Below, in pieces: positions 1-9,139 of a DNA stretch of 64,000 nt. The DNA comes from an uncultured Eubacterium sp. (GTDB lineage: Bacteria; Bacillota; Clostridia; Peptostreptococcales; Anaerovoracaceae): positions 85,540 to 149,539 of the forward strand of contig UQRM01000002.1 of the NCBI GenBank assembly GCA_900543485.1, in the 5' to 3' direction. Both the position numbers and the translations under genes were made by a program. Position 1 is the stretch's first letter. Each line of letters opens with the position of its first letter. The notes beneath the pieces were generated by a model. It saw only the letters and a list, made by a program, of their open reading frames with translations, was not told the DNA's origin and ran no database searches.

Positions 1-93
1 GAATATATGCTCAGCTATGGCCTCTGTCAGATCCTCTCTCTCCTCATCCGTCAAGCCTGCGTAAAACTCCGCCGCCTGTCTTGTCTCCTTCAC
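1..93 (-). CDS. Catalase-related C-terminal domain protein (partial, runs off the window)
   Basis: The first 31 codons of a leftward gene are visible. It starts at a GTG whose last two bases belong to the TGA stop of the catalase-fold gene upstream (GTGA overlap), with a GAGGTGG ribosome binding site 7-8 nt before it. The visible peptide (KETRQAAEFYAGL, then DEEREDLTEAIAEH) resembles the C-terminal helical region of catalases, where a motif of the type 'ysEEEreRLveNIA' is usual. I infer that the C-terminal helical part of a catalase-like protein is encoded here as a separate, translationally coupled ORF. The end lies outside the window, so length and function cannot be judged. Confidence 0.55.
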   Translation of the reverse strand, partial: MKETRQAAEFYAGLTDEEREDLTEAIAEHIF

Positions 94-1064
94 TCCAGCC
101 CACCTCTTTCCAGCTCTTCCACCCTGTACATGTAATTGATGATATCGCCCAGTCCATCCCCGCGCCATGCGATCCCTTCAACTGTGTTTTCCGGCACGAA
201 ACTCGTCGTATCCCGTCTGGACAGGGCGCCATCCGGGACAGATGTCAGCTTCATTATCCCGGCTGCCACAGCTGGTACGGTCTCCTCATCCCATAACACT
301 GTCCGCTTTGTTATCTCAGCGATATTCTCTCCGTCATATCCTCTCATCTGCACGTACAGCTCATACTGAGGGAAGGCTCCGCTTTTCACAGCCGCCTCCA
401 GATCATCCACCGCTCTGTCGCTGTCGAAGCCGGCCATGAACTCCGCTGACAGTCTGTCGAGAGCCTTGTCGCTTCCCTGGCTCCCTTCCCTGTCTTCCAC
501 GACAGGAAGCCACCTGTATCTCACCAGATATCTTCCTCCTGCCGCGTTTTCCCACACACACGTATCGGCCGAATACCATTTCATACCGATGTAGGATCCT
601 GAGAGACCTTCCTTTGAGAAAAGCCTGAGCGCGCAGTGCGCCGCTTCCGGATTTTCGACGATAAACTCCCAGAAACGGCGGGTATTTATCCCGTCAAAGC
701 TGTACCGTTTCGTGAAAGCGTCAGCCATATCGAAGAATTTTTCCGCCTCATCGATAAAAAACACCGGTATGCTGTGGCATATCATATCGTAATCGCCATC
801 GCCGCTGTGGAACTTCACATTCATCCCCTTGATGTTCCGCGCTGTATCAGCTGTTCCCGGGCTGCCCAGCATAGACGCGAATCTGACCGTCACCGGTGTT
901 ATCTCGTCAAAGCTTCCGAATATCCTCGCCTTCGTATATTCCGAAAAGGACATGTACGGCCTGAAAAAGCCTTCGGCCGTTACGCCCTTCCTGAACAGGA
1001 GCCGCGGCCTGGGAAGCTCCTTTATCATCCTGTGTATCCGTTGTAGCATTAAAAAATCTGTCAT
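90..1064 (-). CDS. Catalase-fold (heme-catalase-like) protein, probably not a normal catalase
   Basis: A 324-residue protein that can be followed along the catalase core: EYTKARIF, PVTVRFAS, GTADTARNIKGMNVKF, IPVFFIDEAEKF, and later RYRWLPV and FPQYELYVQ. In the family the distal heme pocket has His in a VHAKG-type motif and Asn in NNTPVFF. Here the matching positions read LFRKG (Phe24) and CHSIPVFF, so the distal His and apparently the Asn are missing. The Tyr of the proximal RLFSY motif may survive in DIINYMY, while its Arg is replaced. The start at 1064 is preferred over an upstream ATG because GAGGTGG lies just before it. The C-terminal region appears to be encoded by the next, overlapping ORF. 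Heme binding and peroxide chemistry are therefore uncertain. The fold assignment is good, the activity is unknown. Confidence 0.75.
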   Translation of the reverse strand: MTDFLMLQRIHRMIKELPRPRLLFRKGVTAEGFFRPYMSFSEYTKARIFGSFDEITPVTVRFASMLGSPGTADTARNIKGMNVKFHSGDGDYDMICHSIPVFFIDEAEKFFDMADAFTKRYSFDGINTRRFWEFIVENPEAAHCALRLFSKEGLSGSYIGMKWYSADTCVWENAAGGRYLVRYRWLPVVEDREGSQGSDKALDRLSAEFMAGFDSDRAVDDLEAAVKSGAFPQYELYVQMRGYDGENIAEITKRTVLWDEETVPAVAAGIMKLTSVPDGALSRRDTTSFVPENTVEGIAWRGDGLGDIINYMYRVEELERGGLE

Positions 1065-1162
1065 CAACACCACCTCACGGTAGTATATGCGACAGATCCT
1101 GTTTTTGCCTGCATAAGCTTCATACTCGGATGAGCATCTTCGGGTCAAGGGGCAGATCATGG

Positions 1163-1591
1163 TCAAATGCCTGTATGTCCAAAGCCTCCCTCTCCTCTGA
1201 CCGTCTCGCTCAGCTCCTCCGCCTGGACCAGCTGGGCTTTTTCATATCTGGCCACCACCATCTGGGCTATCCTGTCTCCATCGTTGACCGTGAAGACTTC
1301 CTCTCCCCAGTTGATGAGCGAGACCTTCACTTCGCCCCGGTAATCGCTGTCTATGGTGCCGACGCCATTAGTAAGACCGATGCCATGTCTTACTGCCAGT
1401 CCGCTTCTGGCCCGTATCTGCACCTCATATCCTTCAGGTATCTCCATGAAAAGGCCGGTAGGTATCAACGCCCGCTCTCCCGGTCTTATCTCCACAGGTC
1501 CATCCAGATACGCCTTTATATCCATCCCGGCGGAGCCTTCCGTCTCATAACGCGGAAGCTCCCCCGACATCGTCTTCATCATTATCCTCAT
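1163..1591 (-). CDS. dut: Deoxyuridine 5'-triphosphate nucleotidohydrolase (dUTPase)
   Basis: Hydrolyses dUTP to dUMP and pyrophosphate, keeping uracil out of DNA and supplying dUMP for thymidylate synthesis; a cytosolic trimer in this family. At 142 residues it has the usual length. All five trimeric dUTPase motifs are visible in order: [16 protein letters not shown], the uracil-binding [22 protein letters not shown] and the C-terminal [10 protein letters not shown] arm. The ATG at 1591 overlaps the stop of the M16 peptidase (ATGA), so the two are translationally coupled; a longer reading begins inside the peptidase gene and is less likely. Function is certain; the exact start is slightly uncertain because another ATG lies at 1585. 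Confidence 0.95.
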   Translation of the reverse strand: MRIMMKTMSGELPRYETEGSAGMDIKAYLDGPVEIRPGERALIPTGLFMEIPEGYEVQIRARSGLAVRHGIGLTNGVGTIDSDYRGEVKVSLINWGEEVFTVNDGDRIAQMVVARYEKAQLVQAEELSETVRGEGGFGHTGI

Positions 1592-2838
1592 CCTCTTACC
1601 AGTCCTTCCAGATCGAACATCCTTCCTGTGACCGCCGCGCCGCAATACGACTTGTAATCTCCTATCATGGCCGCTGCCTGGAGTATGTCCTCACGGGTGA
1701 CGCTGTCGAACTCCTTGAGGACTTCCTCCGGAGAATAGACCTTGCCCAGCAGCAGTTTGTTTTTCCCGATGGAAAACATTCTGCTGTTGATGTTCTCCAG
1801 ACCGAATATATATGAACTCTTGACCTGTTCCTTGGCCATGGACAGTTCCTCATCGGTGACGCCCTTTTCCCTCAGCGAATCCAGCTCACACCTTATGGCT
1901 TCGAGAGCATCCTCCGCTTTGTCATGAGCTACACCGGCATATATGCTGAAGAACCCCCAGTAGCTGGAGAACACATTCATGGAGCATACTGAATAAGCCA
2001 GTCCCTTTTCTTCTCTGATGCTCTGGAAGAGCCTGGAGCTCATGCTGCCGCCAAATATACTGTTCATCAATACAAAGGTATAGTACTTGCTGTCGTCCAT
2101 GGAAACACTCGGCGTCGCAAGGCAGATATGGGTCTGCTCTATATCTCTCTCCTTAACATCGAAGCTTTGTCTGTACGGCTTCAGCTCCGTCCGGACTGTC
2201 ACTTTTTTATCTCGCAGTGAATTGAGCCTGTCCTCGAACAGCTCCGCAATAGCCTTCTCATCGAAATTTCCCGCTATAGCTACGACGATGCTGTCCCTGG
2301 CGTATTTTTCCCGATAATATCCCGTCAGCTTATCTCTGTCTATGGCCGACAGACTTTCCGGCGTCCCCAGGATGGACCTTCCCAGCGGATTGCCACTGGC
2401 CACCAGTTCCGATATAGTATCGTACACGTCATCGTCGGGGCTGTCCTTCACCATCTTTATTTCCTCGAATATGACCTTTCGTTCCTTGTCCATCTCATCA
2501 GGATCGAATCTAGATCCTGTAAGCATGTCCAGCAGGATCTCCGCTCCTTTACATATGTTGGAAGACAGGGTCTTGATATAATAGCAGGTAGCTTCCTTCC
2601 CCGTAAAAGCGTTGAACATACCTCCTATCCTATCCACATCGGACGCGATCTCTTTAGCTGACCTGTTTTCCGTTCCTTTGAACATCATGTGTTCTATATA
2701 ATGGGATACCCCGGAAACATCATCCGTCTCATCGGCAGCCCCGGCCTTTACCCATATGCCCAGAGCTGCCGACTGCACGTAATCAGTCTTCTCCATGATG
2801 AGCGTGGTACCGCACTTCAGCTTTACCGTTTTTACCAT
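1588..2838 (-). CDS. M16 family zinc metallopeptidase (processing-peptidase-like)
   Basis: A 416-residue protein of the insulinase/mitochondrial-processing-peptidase family. The inverted zinc motif HxxEH is at residues 46-50 (HYIEH), and a downstream Glu-rich segment (VIFEEIKM) probably holds the third zinc ligand. The second half has the family's C-terminal domain, including [19 protein letters not shown], so both M16 halves are present in one chain. No signal peptide is seen, which suggests a cytosolic enzyme. The start at 2838 has an AAGGGGAAG site 6-7 nt upstream; an upstream ATG at 2910 would add 24 residues unlike family N-termini. It overlaps dut by 4 nt. The substrate is unknown. Confidence 0.9.
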   Translation of the reverse strand: MVKTVKLKCGTTLIMEKTDYVQSAALGIWVKAGAADETDDVSGVSHYIEHMMFKGTENRSAKEIASDVDRIGGMFNAFTGKEATCYYIKTLSSNICKGAEILLDMLTGSRFDPDEMDKERKVIFEEIKMVKDSPDDDVYDTISELVASGNPLGRSILGTPESLSAIDRDKLTGYYREKYARDSIVVAIAGNFDEKAIAELFEDRLNSLRDKKVTVRTELKPYRQSFDVKERDIEQTHICLATPSVSMDDSKYYTFVLMNSIFGGSMSSRLFQSIREEKGLAYSVCSMNVFSSYWGFFSIYAGVAHDKAEDALEAIRCELDSLREKGVTDEELSMAKEQVKSSYIFGLENINSRMFSIGKNKLLLGKVYSPEEVLKEFDSVTREDILQAAAMIGDYKSYCGAAVTGRMFDLEGLVRG

Positions 2839-2961
2839 ATCAGCGCTTCCCCTTTCACTGGATTTAAAATGTATTGTAACACAAATTTTAGACTTTTCAT
2901 ATACTGCCATTGAACAATTCAGTATAAATTCATATTGCGGTTACCATTAAGGAGGTAAAAC

Positions 2962-3981
2962 ATGAACTGTTTTTGCACACCACAGAACAACACCCAGGAC
3001 AACGGCTGCTGCAAAGCCAATGAGCTTTGCAGCTTCAGCGGAAATCTGGACGATGTCACCGCTACGCCAATCTACGTGCAGAGCGTGTATGACGCCGTAA
3101 GATTCCACATGCAGGGAATGAAGACGGTACAGTGCCTCAAATTCACTCCGGCCATACCGCCGGGATGCTCTGTCAGCAGGATCATCGATATCAGATGCAA
3201 AAAGGTCTTTGACCCGTCTCAGGCTTCAAGCAGCGATAATCTCACGCTGGATATGGAAACGGGCATCTCAGGAGCCTACTTCGTCAACGAATGCAACAGC
3301 GTCGTGGAAACAGTAGGGCCTGACGGCGTGCCTTCAGAAAAGATACTTTTCGCCGATACCAGTGACTGTGACGCCACCGACTGTGGAACTCCGATATTCG
3401 GTACACAGAACGTGAAGATCTGGGGCAATATCGTGGTCTACATAGACCTGGCTGTCTGCGACAGCTGCGGCAGGGAAAGCACCATGACCGTCTGCGCGGA
3501 GGTGAACATAGCAAAGCCTGCTTGTCCGCTGGTACTGACCAACTTCTTCGAGCTCTGCATGCCTAGCACTACCAACTCGGCCTTCATGCCTAGACTGACT
3601 GAGCTCTCCAACGCAGGCTTCACCTGCAGGATGGCCACCAACAACGCGTCCCGCGACCTGTGCCTGGGGCCTAACGGAGAGATAACAGCTAACCTGATCA
3701 TCACCATCTGTATCACAGTGGAAAAGAAGATCACGGTACCTGTACAGCTCTGTGTCCTCTCCACAGGATTCGCGGAAGCACCGCTCCAGGAAAATGTGTC
3801 AGGGATAGTCACGTGTCCCGGTTTATTTCCTGAGAGAAATGATGGCGGCTGCGGCTCCTGTGGCAGCCAAAATGAGTCAAACGCTTGTGTTACGAACCCG
3901 TGCTGCGATCCATGCTGCTCTCAACAATCTTCAGACCGCGACTGCGGCTGCGGTGATTTCCCACCGTCAGCGTGCAAATAG
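2962..3981 (+). CDS. Cysteine-rich protein, possibly a spore coat or exosporium component
   Basis: A 339-residue protein with about 31 cysteines and no signal peptide or membrane segment. Cysteines are spread along the chain and cluster at both ends (NCFC and GCCK at the N terminus; GGCGSCG, NPCCDPCC and DCGCG at the C terminus). The middle is rich in Val/Ile/Thr beta-type stretches such as NLIITICITVEKKITVPVQLC. It has an excellent ribosome binding site (AAGGAGG, 8 nt before ATG) and a strong terminator just after it, so it is probably a single-gene, well-expressed unit. Cys-rich, beta-rich, leaderless proteins of this kind are common in clostridial spore surface layers, and the window is rich in sporulation genes. 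This role is inference; I do not recognise the family. Confidence 0.8.
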   Translation: MNCFCTPQNNTQDNGCCKANELCSFSGNLDDVTATPIYVQSVYDAVRFHMQGMKTVQCLKFTPAIPPGCSVSRIIDIRCKKVFDPSQASSSDNLTLDMETGISGAYFVNECNSVVETVGPDGVPSEKILFADTSDCDATDCGTPIFGTQNVKIWGNIVVYIDLAVCDSCGRESTMTVCAEVNIAKPACPLVLTNFFELCMPSTTNSAFMPRLTELSNAGFTCRMATNNASRDLCLGPNGEITANLIITICITVEKKITVPVQLCVLSTGFAEAPLQENVSGIVTCPGLFPERNDGGCGSCGSQNESNACVTNPCCDPCCSQQSSDRDCGCGDFPPSACK

Positions 3982-4012
3982 GTGTCCGTAGCCGTCGATG
4001 GCTGTATCCTTG

Positions 4013-4058
4013 AAAAACGGACTGTCCGCCGGAGGTGTCCGGCGGGCAGTCCGTTTTT
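4013..4058. terminator. Bidirectional rho-independent terminator
   Basis: A nearly perfect hairpin of about 20 bp (ACGGACTGTCCGCCGG paired across a 6-nt loop) with A5 before and T5 after. It separates the convergent Cys-rich gene and the 2-hydroxyacid dehydrogenase gene. Confidence 0.9.
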
Positions 4059-4105
4059 CACACAATAGAACATAATGAGAAACATCTGGCGGCAGACAGC
4101 AGGCA

Positions 4106-5101
4106 TCACAGCCCATTGACGATATTGTCAGGCCGTTCTCCCCTGCTTACCTTCTCTATAGCCGACCATATCATCCCGTATCCTCTCCTGAATGAAGCGC
4201 CTGTGATCCCTCCTATGTGACAGCTCAAAAGCAGCTTCCCTGCGGCATCCTCAGGAGCCGTCACCAGCGTATTGTCCGGCTGTACAGGCTCTCCGTCCAT
4301 GGTGTCCAATCCGGCTCCCGCTATCCACCCCGACTCCAGAGCTTTCACCAAAGACGCGCTGTCCACCAGCTCTCCTCTCGACGTGTTTATCAGATAAGCT
4401 GTATCCTTCATCTTCCTCAGAAAATCGTCGTCCACCATGTACCTGGTCACCTCTGTGACAGGCAGATGAAGGCTGACGATGTCACACGAAGCCAGCAGCT
4501 GTTCCCGTTCCATATATCTGACATCCAGTTCAGCTTCTTCCCCGGCAGAAAGCCTGCGCGGCTTGAAATACGCCACATCAGCTCCGAAGGCCGCAAGCAG
4601 TCTGGCCGTCGCCTTTCCGATATCTCCCATCCCTATGAGACCTACGGTACAATCGCCCAGTTCCCGGAGACTCCCCTCCAGCATATACCTTTCCTTCGTC
4701 TCTATCTGTTTCCCGCTCCGGACACTTTCATCTCCGCCTTTCACATCTCTCAGCAGTCCCAGCATCAACAGCACCGCCTGTTCCGCCACTGCGGCCGCGT
4801 TCATCCCTTTGCAGTTGCACACATATATCCCTCTGGCGGCGGCTTTCTCAGTATCCACCCCCTGATAACCTACTCCTTCGGAATGTATGAGCTTCAGATC
4901 CGGCATACCTTCGATCAGTGAAGCTGACACATCAGCGACAGCGTCTACAAGTATGTAATTGGCATCGCTGTGCAGTTCCAATATCGTCCCGTCGTCAGTC
5001 CCTACCGGGACATAGACGATGTCGTATCTGTCAAAGAGGCTGCTGTCAACCGTATACCTGGCCAACCGGCCTTCTTTTCCGATAACCAGCAGTTTTTTCA
5101 T
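4106..5101 (-). CDS. D-isomer-specific 2-hydroxyacid dehydrogenase
   Basis: NAD(P)-dependent reduction of a 2-oxoacid to a D-2-hydroxyacid, or the reverse. The 331-residue protein has the Rossmann motif GLIGMGDIGKATARLL, the catalytic Arg in NTSRGELVD, the Glu in DGEPV and the His in SCHIGGIT, so the full catalytic set is present. The ATG at 5101 (MKKLLVIGKEG) is preferred to one at 5110 because the GAAAGGA site is well spaced for it. The gene stands alone between a terminator and the divergent brnQ. Substrate (lactate, glycerate, phosphoglycerate, hydroxyisocaproate) cannot be read from the sequence; the length argues against a full phosphoglycerate dehydrogenase with an ACT domain. Confidence 0.9.
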   Translation of the reverse strand: MKKLLVIGKEGRLARYTVDSSLFDRYDIVYVPVGTDDGTILELHSDANYILVDAVADVSASLIEGMPDLKLIHSEGVGYQGVDTEKAAARGIYVCNCKGMNAAAVAEQAVLLMLGLLRDVKGGDESVRSGKQIETKERYMLEGSLRELGDCTVGLIGMGDIGKATARLLAAFGADVAYFKPRRLSAGEEAELDVRYMEREQLLASCDIVSLHLPVTEVTRYMVDDDFLRKMKDTAYLINTSRGELVDSASLVKALESGWIAGAGLDTMDGEPVQPDNTLVTAPEDAAGKLLLSCHIGGITGASFRRGYGMIWSAIEKVSRGERPDNIVNGL

Positions 5102-5255
5102 ATCCGTCATCCTTTCTCATCTTCTTCCTGTCGATTTTATAAGAATACGCCATACTATTCAAGGGCGGGAAGCGATTTTTATTGATTTTTATCTCAGTAT
5201 ATGGTACCGTATTTGAACGGGAAATTATTCACATATTCTAAGAGGGACAATCACA

Positions 5256-6530
5256 ATGAAACGTTATTATTTGAACATACTCGTCATCGGCTTCGCTCTC
5301 TTCTCCATGTTTTTCGGAGCGGGGAACATAATCTTTCCTCCTTACCTGGGGCTGGAAGCCGGATCTCACTGGATACTGGGATTCATCTTCTATTACATGG
5401 CCGACATCGGTCTGGCCATCGTAGCCATCTTCGCCCTGATAAAAAACAACGGCGATATTTTCACGCTGACTGGCCGCATAGGCAAGATCCCGGGAAAGCT
5501 GATGGTCTCTGTGATCGTCCTCTGCATAGGGCCTATCATAGCGATACCACGCACGGGAGCCTCCGTCCACGAAATGCTGGTCCTGCCTCATACAGACAGC
5601 GTCTCCCCTATCGTCACCACGGCCATATTCTTCGCCATCGTATTGGTGCTGACCATCAGGGAATCAGCTGTAGTGGATATCCTGGGAAAATTCCTGACCC
5701 CCCTGCTCTTCATAGGACTGCTGCTCCTGATAATATCCGGTATCGTTTCACCTTTCGGAGACATCGCTTCCGAGCCTAAGATAGATAATATCATCATCGC
5801 CGGAGTCAATTCGGGATACCAGACTATGGATGTGCTGGCCGCCATGATATTCGGTATCATCGTGGTCAAAAGCGTCATGGAGAAGGGCTACACTGAGCCT
5901 ACTGCCAAGTACAAGGCCGTCCGTGCCTCCAGCCTGGTAGCCGGCTTCGGGCTCCTGATAGTTTACTGCGGCCTCACATATCTGGGCGCTACCGCTTCCA
6001 CAACTTATGGTATGGATATCAACCGATCCCAGCTGATAATAAACATCACCGATGGCCTCCTGGGAGACGCCGGCGTCCTGGTATTGGGGATCGTCGTGAC
6101 ACTGGCCTGTCTCACCACCGCTGTAGCTCTCGTCAGCTCCGGCTCCGATTACTTCAGCAGTCTCTCGAGAGGAAGACTCAGCTATAAGCTCCTGGCGGTA
6201 GTGATATGCGTGTTCAGTGCTGTCATAGGGAATTTGGGCATAGACGCCATCGTTATGCTGGCCGAACCGGTTCTCAGTCTGGTATATCCCGGCGCTCTGA
6301 CTCTGATCGTGATGGGTCTCTTTTCAGACCGGATATCCGACTACACAATAAGAGGAGCAGTTCTCGGCGCCCTGGCAGGGAGTCTCCTTGAACTGCTCTA
6401 TAATTACGAAATACTCCAGCCGGCATTCGTCCCTCATCTGCCGCTCAGCAATTTCGGGTTCGGCTGGTTCATCTTCGCCGTAGCGGGAGGTATAGCCGGC
6501 GTTGTGATAAGACGCGTGAAGGCCCGTTGA
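5256..6530 (+). CDS. brnQ: Branched-chain amino acid:cation symporter, BrnQ/LIVCS family
   Basis: A 424-residue, strongly hydrophobic protein with about twelve predicted membrane segments, the usual size for BrnQ. The N terminus (ALFSMFFGAGNIIFPPYLG) is the hallmark motif of the family, followed by GASVHEMLV and IRESAVVDILG. It should import leucine, isoleucine and valine with Na+ or H+. The start follows GAGGGAC by a normal distance. It is divergent from the 2-hydroxyacid dehydrogenase, with about 150 bp between, and convergent with spo0A, with only about 20 bp between and no clear terminator. Confidence 0.93.
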   Translation: MKRYYLNILVIGFALFSMFFGAGNIIFPPYLGLEAGSHWILGFIFYYMADIGLAIVAIFALIKNNGDIFTLTGRIGKIPGKLMVSVIVLCIGPIIAIPRTGASVHEMLVLPHTDSVSPIVTTAIFFAIVLVLTIRESAVVDILGKFLTPLLFIGLLLLIISGIVSPFGDIASEPKIDNIIIAGVNSGYQTMDVLAAMIFGIIVVKSVMEKGYTEPTAKYKAVRASSLVAGFGLLIVYCGLTYLGATASTTYGMDINRSQLIINITDGLLGDAGVLVLGIVVTLACLTTAVALVSSGSDYFSSLSRGRLSYKLLAVVICVFSAVIGNLGIDAIVMLAEPVLSLVYPGALTLIVMGLFSDRISDYTIRGAVLGALAGSLLELLYNYEILQPAFVPHLPLSNFGFGWFIFAVAGGIAGVVIRRVKAR

Positions 6531-6553
6531 CATCATCTCCTTCAACAGGTCCG

Positions 6554-7351
6554 TTAGCTGGCTCTCCTCTCTATCCGCAGCTTGTCTGCGATAATAGCGA
6601 TGAACTCCGAGTTTGTCGGCTTGCCCTTATCGTTCTGTACCGTATAGCCGAAGAGCGCGTCTATGGTCTCCAGCTTTCCTCTGTTCCACGCCACCTCTAT
6701 GGCATGTCTGATAGCCCTTTCGACCCGGCTGGGAGTAGTGTTGTTGGCCTTGGCGATGGCCGGGTACAGCTCCTTGGTCACAGCTCCCAGCAGATCTATA
6801 TCTTCCACCACCATGATGATGGCGTCCCTCAGATAATGATATCCTTTGATGTGAGCGGGGACTCCTATTTCGTGTATTATGTTAGTTATATCGATCTCCA
6901 GGCTTTTTTCATCATCATCCTTCTGTCCCGTCAGTATGGCTCTGGCGTATTGCATCTTGTTATCGCTTTTATCGTCCACGCCCGACAGCTGATTGATGCG
7001 CTTCATCAGCACGTCCAGATTGAAGGGCTTCACTATGTAGTATTCCGCGCCCAGGCTTATGGCCTTCTGGGTGATAGGCTCCTGTCCCACTGCTGACAAG
7101 ACGATAGTTCTGGGGTACTTTTCAAGTTCTATGTTGTTTATGGTTTCCAGGACGCCCAATCCGTCAAGATGGGGCATGACCATGTCCAGTATCAAGATCT
7201 CAGGCTGGTGCAGTTTGATGTTTTCTATAGTCTTTATGCCGTCATGAGAAACGAAAGCCAGATCGATATCTTCCTTCTCCTTGAAGTAATCGACGAGAAT
7301 CTCACAGAATTCCTTATTATCGTCAGCGATACCGATTTTAATCCTTTTCAT
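6554..7351 (-). CDS. spo0A: Spo0A, master response regulator of sporulation
   Basis: DNA-binding response regulator that starts sporulation when phosphorylated. The receiver domain has the acidic pocket ADDN (Asp10, Asp11) and the phospho-acceptor Asp56 (LILDMVMP), with the usual VLSAVGQE and VKPFN. The C-terminal Spo0A DNA-binding domain contains the recognition region [19 protein letters not shown], which is almost invariant in the family. Length is 265 residues. The ATG at 7351 lies 9 nt after AGGAGG; the ATG at 7357 is only 3 nt away and less likely. It lies downstream of spoIVB, the same order as in Bacillus and most Clostridia. Two perfect 0A boxes lie upstream. Confidence 0.98.
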   Translation of the reverse strand: MKRIKIGIADDNKEFCEILVDYFKEKEDIDLAFVSHDGIKTIENIKLHQPEILILDMVMPHLDGLGVLETINNIELEKYPRTIVLSAVGQEPITQKAISLGAEYYIVKPFNLDVLMKRINQLSGVDDKSDNKMQYARAILTGQKDDDEKSLEIDITNIIHEIGVPAHIKGYHYLRDAIIMVVEDIDLLGAVTKELYPAIAKANNTTPSRVERAIRHAIEVAWNRGKLETIDALFGYTVQNDKGKPTNSEFIAIIADKLRIERRAS

Positions 7352-7390
7352 TTTCATATTCCTCCTGTTTTCCTGCCTTAACACACTATG

Positions 7391-7397
7391 TTCGACA
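7391..7397. promoter_or_regulatory. 0A box (Spo0A binding site)
   Basis: TTCGACA, the complement of the perfect TGTCGAA Spo0A box, 34 nt upstream of the spo0A ribosome binding site in the spoIVB-spo0A gap. Position and identity suggest autoregulation of spo0A. A 7-mer can occur by chance, but two lie within 90 bp here. Confidence 0.6.
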
Positions 7398-7464
7398 ATT
7401 GTTACATATATTATTTTTAAATACATTCTGACTATTATCAATAATTGGATGAATACATTTTGCT

Positions 7465-8532
7465 TTATTTTTCGACAAGGTTCGACTCTTCCAGCATCCA
7501 CTCGATAAATATCCCGTATCCACGCTGAGGATCATTGACGAATACGTGGGTGACGGCACCGATTATCCTGTCGTTCTGTATGATAGGACTGCCGCTCATA
7601 CCCTGGACGATACCACCGCTCTCTTCCAGCAGCTCTTCGTCAGTGACGCGGATGACCATGCTTTTGTCGGCCGGCGAATCCTGATCCTCTATCTTCTCTA
7701 TCTCTATGTCGAAGCGCTTTATCTCATTGTTTGAAAGCGTAGACAAAATATAAGCGTCTCCCAGCTCCACCTGCTCCCTCGTCCCGACAGCCAGCGGCTG
7801 ATCGTACAGCGGACTTTCCATGGGATGATACGCCAGTCCGAAGACGCCATAGCTGCTGTTCTTTTCCAGACTGCCCAGCGGATCGTCAGAATGATAGAAT
7901 ATCCCTCTTATCTCTCCGGGCTCTCCATCCTTTCCCTCCTGTACCTCCTGCACCTGGGATTCCAGCAAAAGACCTGTCTCTACCGAAAGGATAGCGCCCG
8001 TTTCCGGATCTACGATACCATGACCCAGCGCTCCGAAAGTTGAATTAGACGGATCGTAATATGTCAGCGTACCTATCCCGGCAGTCTTGTCCTTGACCCA
8101 TACGCCCAGTTTATAGAGCCCGTCCTCTCCCGATTCTACAGGGTCGACCTCTACGTTGATGATGCTGTCGTTTCTCTTTACCTTGAGTCTGACCGTGCCC
8201 TTCGCCTCGTTGACAATGGACTGTACCTCATCAGCCCTGTATACCTCCGTTCCGTTTATCGCCATTATTATGTCGCCTATCTGCAGACCGCTCAAAAGCC
8301 CCGGATTGACCTTTTCTCCGCTCTTTCCCTCTATTTCTTCCAGGCCTACTATCAGGACTCCTCTCACATCCATCTTGACTCCCACTGACTGGCCTCCCGG
8401 TACCAGCACTTTTTCCGCCACTACAGGCGACGCAGCAGTCCTTTCAGTCTGCGGGAAAAACTGGCCGATGATGATAATAGAAAGAAGAAGTCCGCATAGT
8501 ACGAGCGCACTTTTTTTTAAAAAGCTCTTCAT
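7465..8532 (-). CDS. spoIVB: SpoIVB, sporulation signalling serine protease (S55)
   Basis: Protease made in the forespore that, in Bacillus, crosses into the intermembrane space and triggers SpoIVFB to process pro-sigma-K. The 355-residue protein has an N-terminal membrane/signal segment (residues 8-23), a PDZ domain (about 60-130, [13 protein letters not shown]) and the S55 protease domain with His171 (GALGHGIVD) and the nucleophile Ser313 in GMSGSPI. AGGAGGGC precedes the ATG by 5 nt. It sits 11 nt downstream of a BofC-like gene and upstream of spo0A. Identity is secure. Confidence 0.96.
   Translation of the reverse strand: MKSFLKKSALVLCGLLLSIIIIGQFFPQTERTAASPVVAEKVLVPGGQSVGVKMDVRGVLIVGLEEIEGKSGEKVNPGLLSGLQIGDIIMAINGTEVYRADEVQSIVNEAKGTVRLKVKRNDSIINVEVDPVESGEDGLYKLGVWVKDKTAGIGTLTYYDPSNSTFGALGHGIVDPETGAILSVETGLLLESQVQEVQEGKDGEPGEIRGIFYHSDDPLGSLEKNSSYGVFGLAYHPMESPLYDQPLAVGTREQVELGDAYILSTLSNNEIKRFDIEIEKIEDQDSPADKSMVIRVTDEELLEESGGIVQGMSGSPIIQNDRIIGAVTHVFVNDPQRGYGIFIEWMLEESNLVEK
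7471..7477. promoter_or_regulatory. Second 0A box, overlapping the end of spoIVB
   Basis: Another perfect TTCGACA/TGTCGAA. It lies in the last codons of spoIVB, about 120 nt upstream of the spo0A start. A partial TTCGAC follows at 7481. It is a less certain site because the bases also encode the SpoIVB C terminus. Confidence 0.4.
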
Positions 8533-8543
8533 TGAAAGCCCTC

Positions 8544-8978
8544 CTAGCTATCGAAATTCTGAAGGAATTCCCCCAGGTCCTCTTCCGTCTCTATAGTTAC
8601 CCCATCGACGAACAATTGCTGATCGTTTTCCGACAGCAGATCGAAAGGTATAGAAGTTATGAGATACAGCTCCTTGTTTCCTTTCTCATCGCATATGAAG
8701 ACCTTGACGACTCCATCTACTTCCTTTATTAGGTATGATTCCGGTTCGCCTGCTGTGCCTGTCTCCTCGCCTTCAGATATCGTTTCTTTTTTGCCGGAGG
8801 TCTCCGTCTCCGCCTTTTCATCCTCTTCTACCCTGACCTTTTGAGCCGCCTCCTCCGCCGCATCGTTGTCCACCGCGCTCTGATAGTTCAACCACACCCC
8901 AAAGCTCAGCACAAAAGCTCCTACGACGGAAAATATTATCCTGTTTCTCAGCTTTTTTCTTCTCGTATCTCTGAACAT
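8544..8978 (-). CDS. Membrane-anchored BofC-like protein
   Basis: A 144-residue protein with one N-terminal membrane segment (about residues 13-30, IIFSVVGAFVLSFGVWL), an acidic linker (about 35-75) and a small C-terminal domain (YLIKEVDGVVKVFI then LYLITSIPFDLLSENDQQL). That C-terminal pattern resembles the C-terminal domain of BofC, the forespore inhibitor of SpoIVB in Bacillus. Directly upstream of spoIVB in the same operon, it is a good candidate for a SpoIVB regulator. The BofC link is from pattern memory and context only. GAGGTG lies 7 nt before the ATG at 8978; a GTG at 8984 is an alternative start. Confidence 0.7.
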   Translation of the reverse strand: MFRDTRRKKLRNRIIFSVVGAFVLSFGVWLNYQSAVDNDAAEEAAQKVRVEEDEKAETETSGKKETISEGEETGTAGEPESYLIKEVDGVVKVFICDEKGNKELYLITSIPFDLLSENDQQLFVDGVTIETEEDLGEFLQNFDS

Positions 8979-9085
8979 ACTCACTCACCTCAAATCTATT
9001 ATGAGCTTTTTGCCCTTATTTATACATGGCTCGCCTCCCGACAGAAATACAGAGGAAACACGACCTGAGTTCTTCATAGCCAATC

Positions 9086-9113
9086 AAAAAAAGCCGTCTC
9101 AAACGGCTTTTTT
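9086..9113 (-). terminator. Rho-independent terminator of the permease-kinase-regulator operon
   Basis: The hairpin AAAAGCCGT/ACGGCTTTT has a 5-nt loop, with a T run on the leftward strand. It lies just after the response-regulator stop at 9140. Confidence 0.85.
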
Positions 9114-9139
9114 ATTTACCATATGTCCATATATCGATG

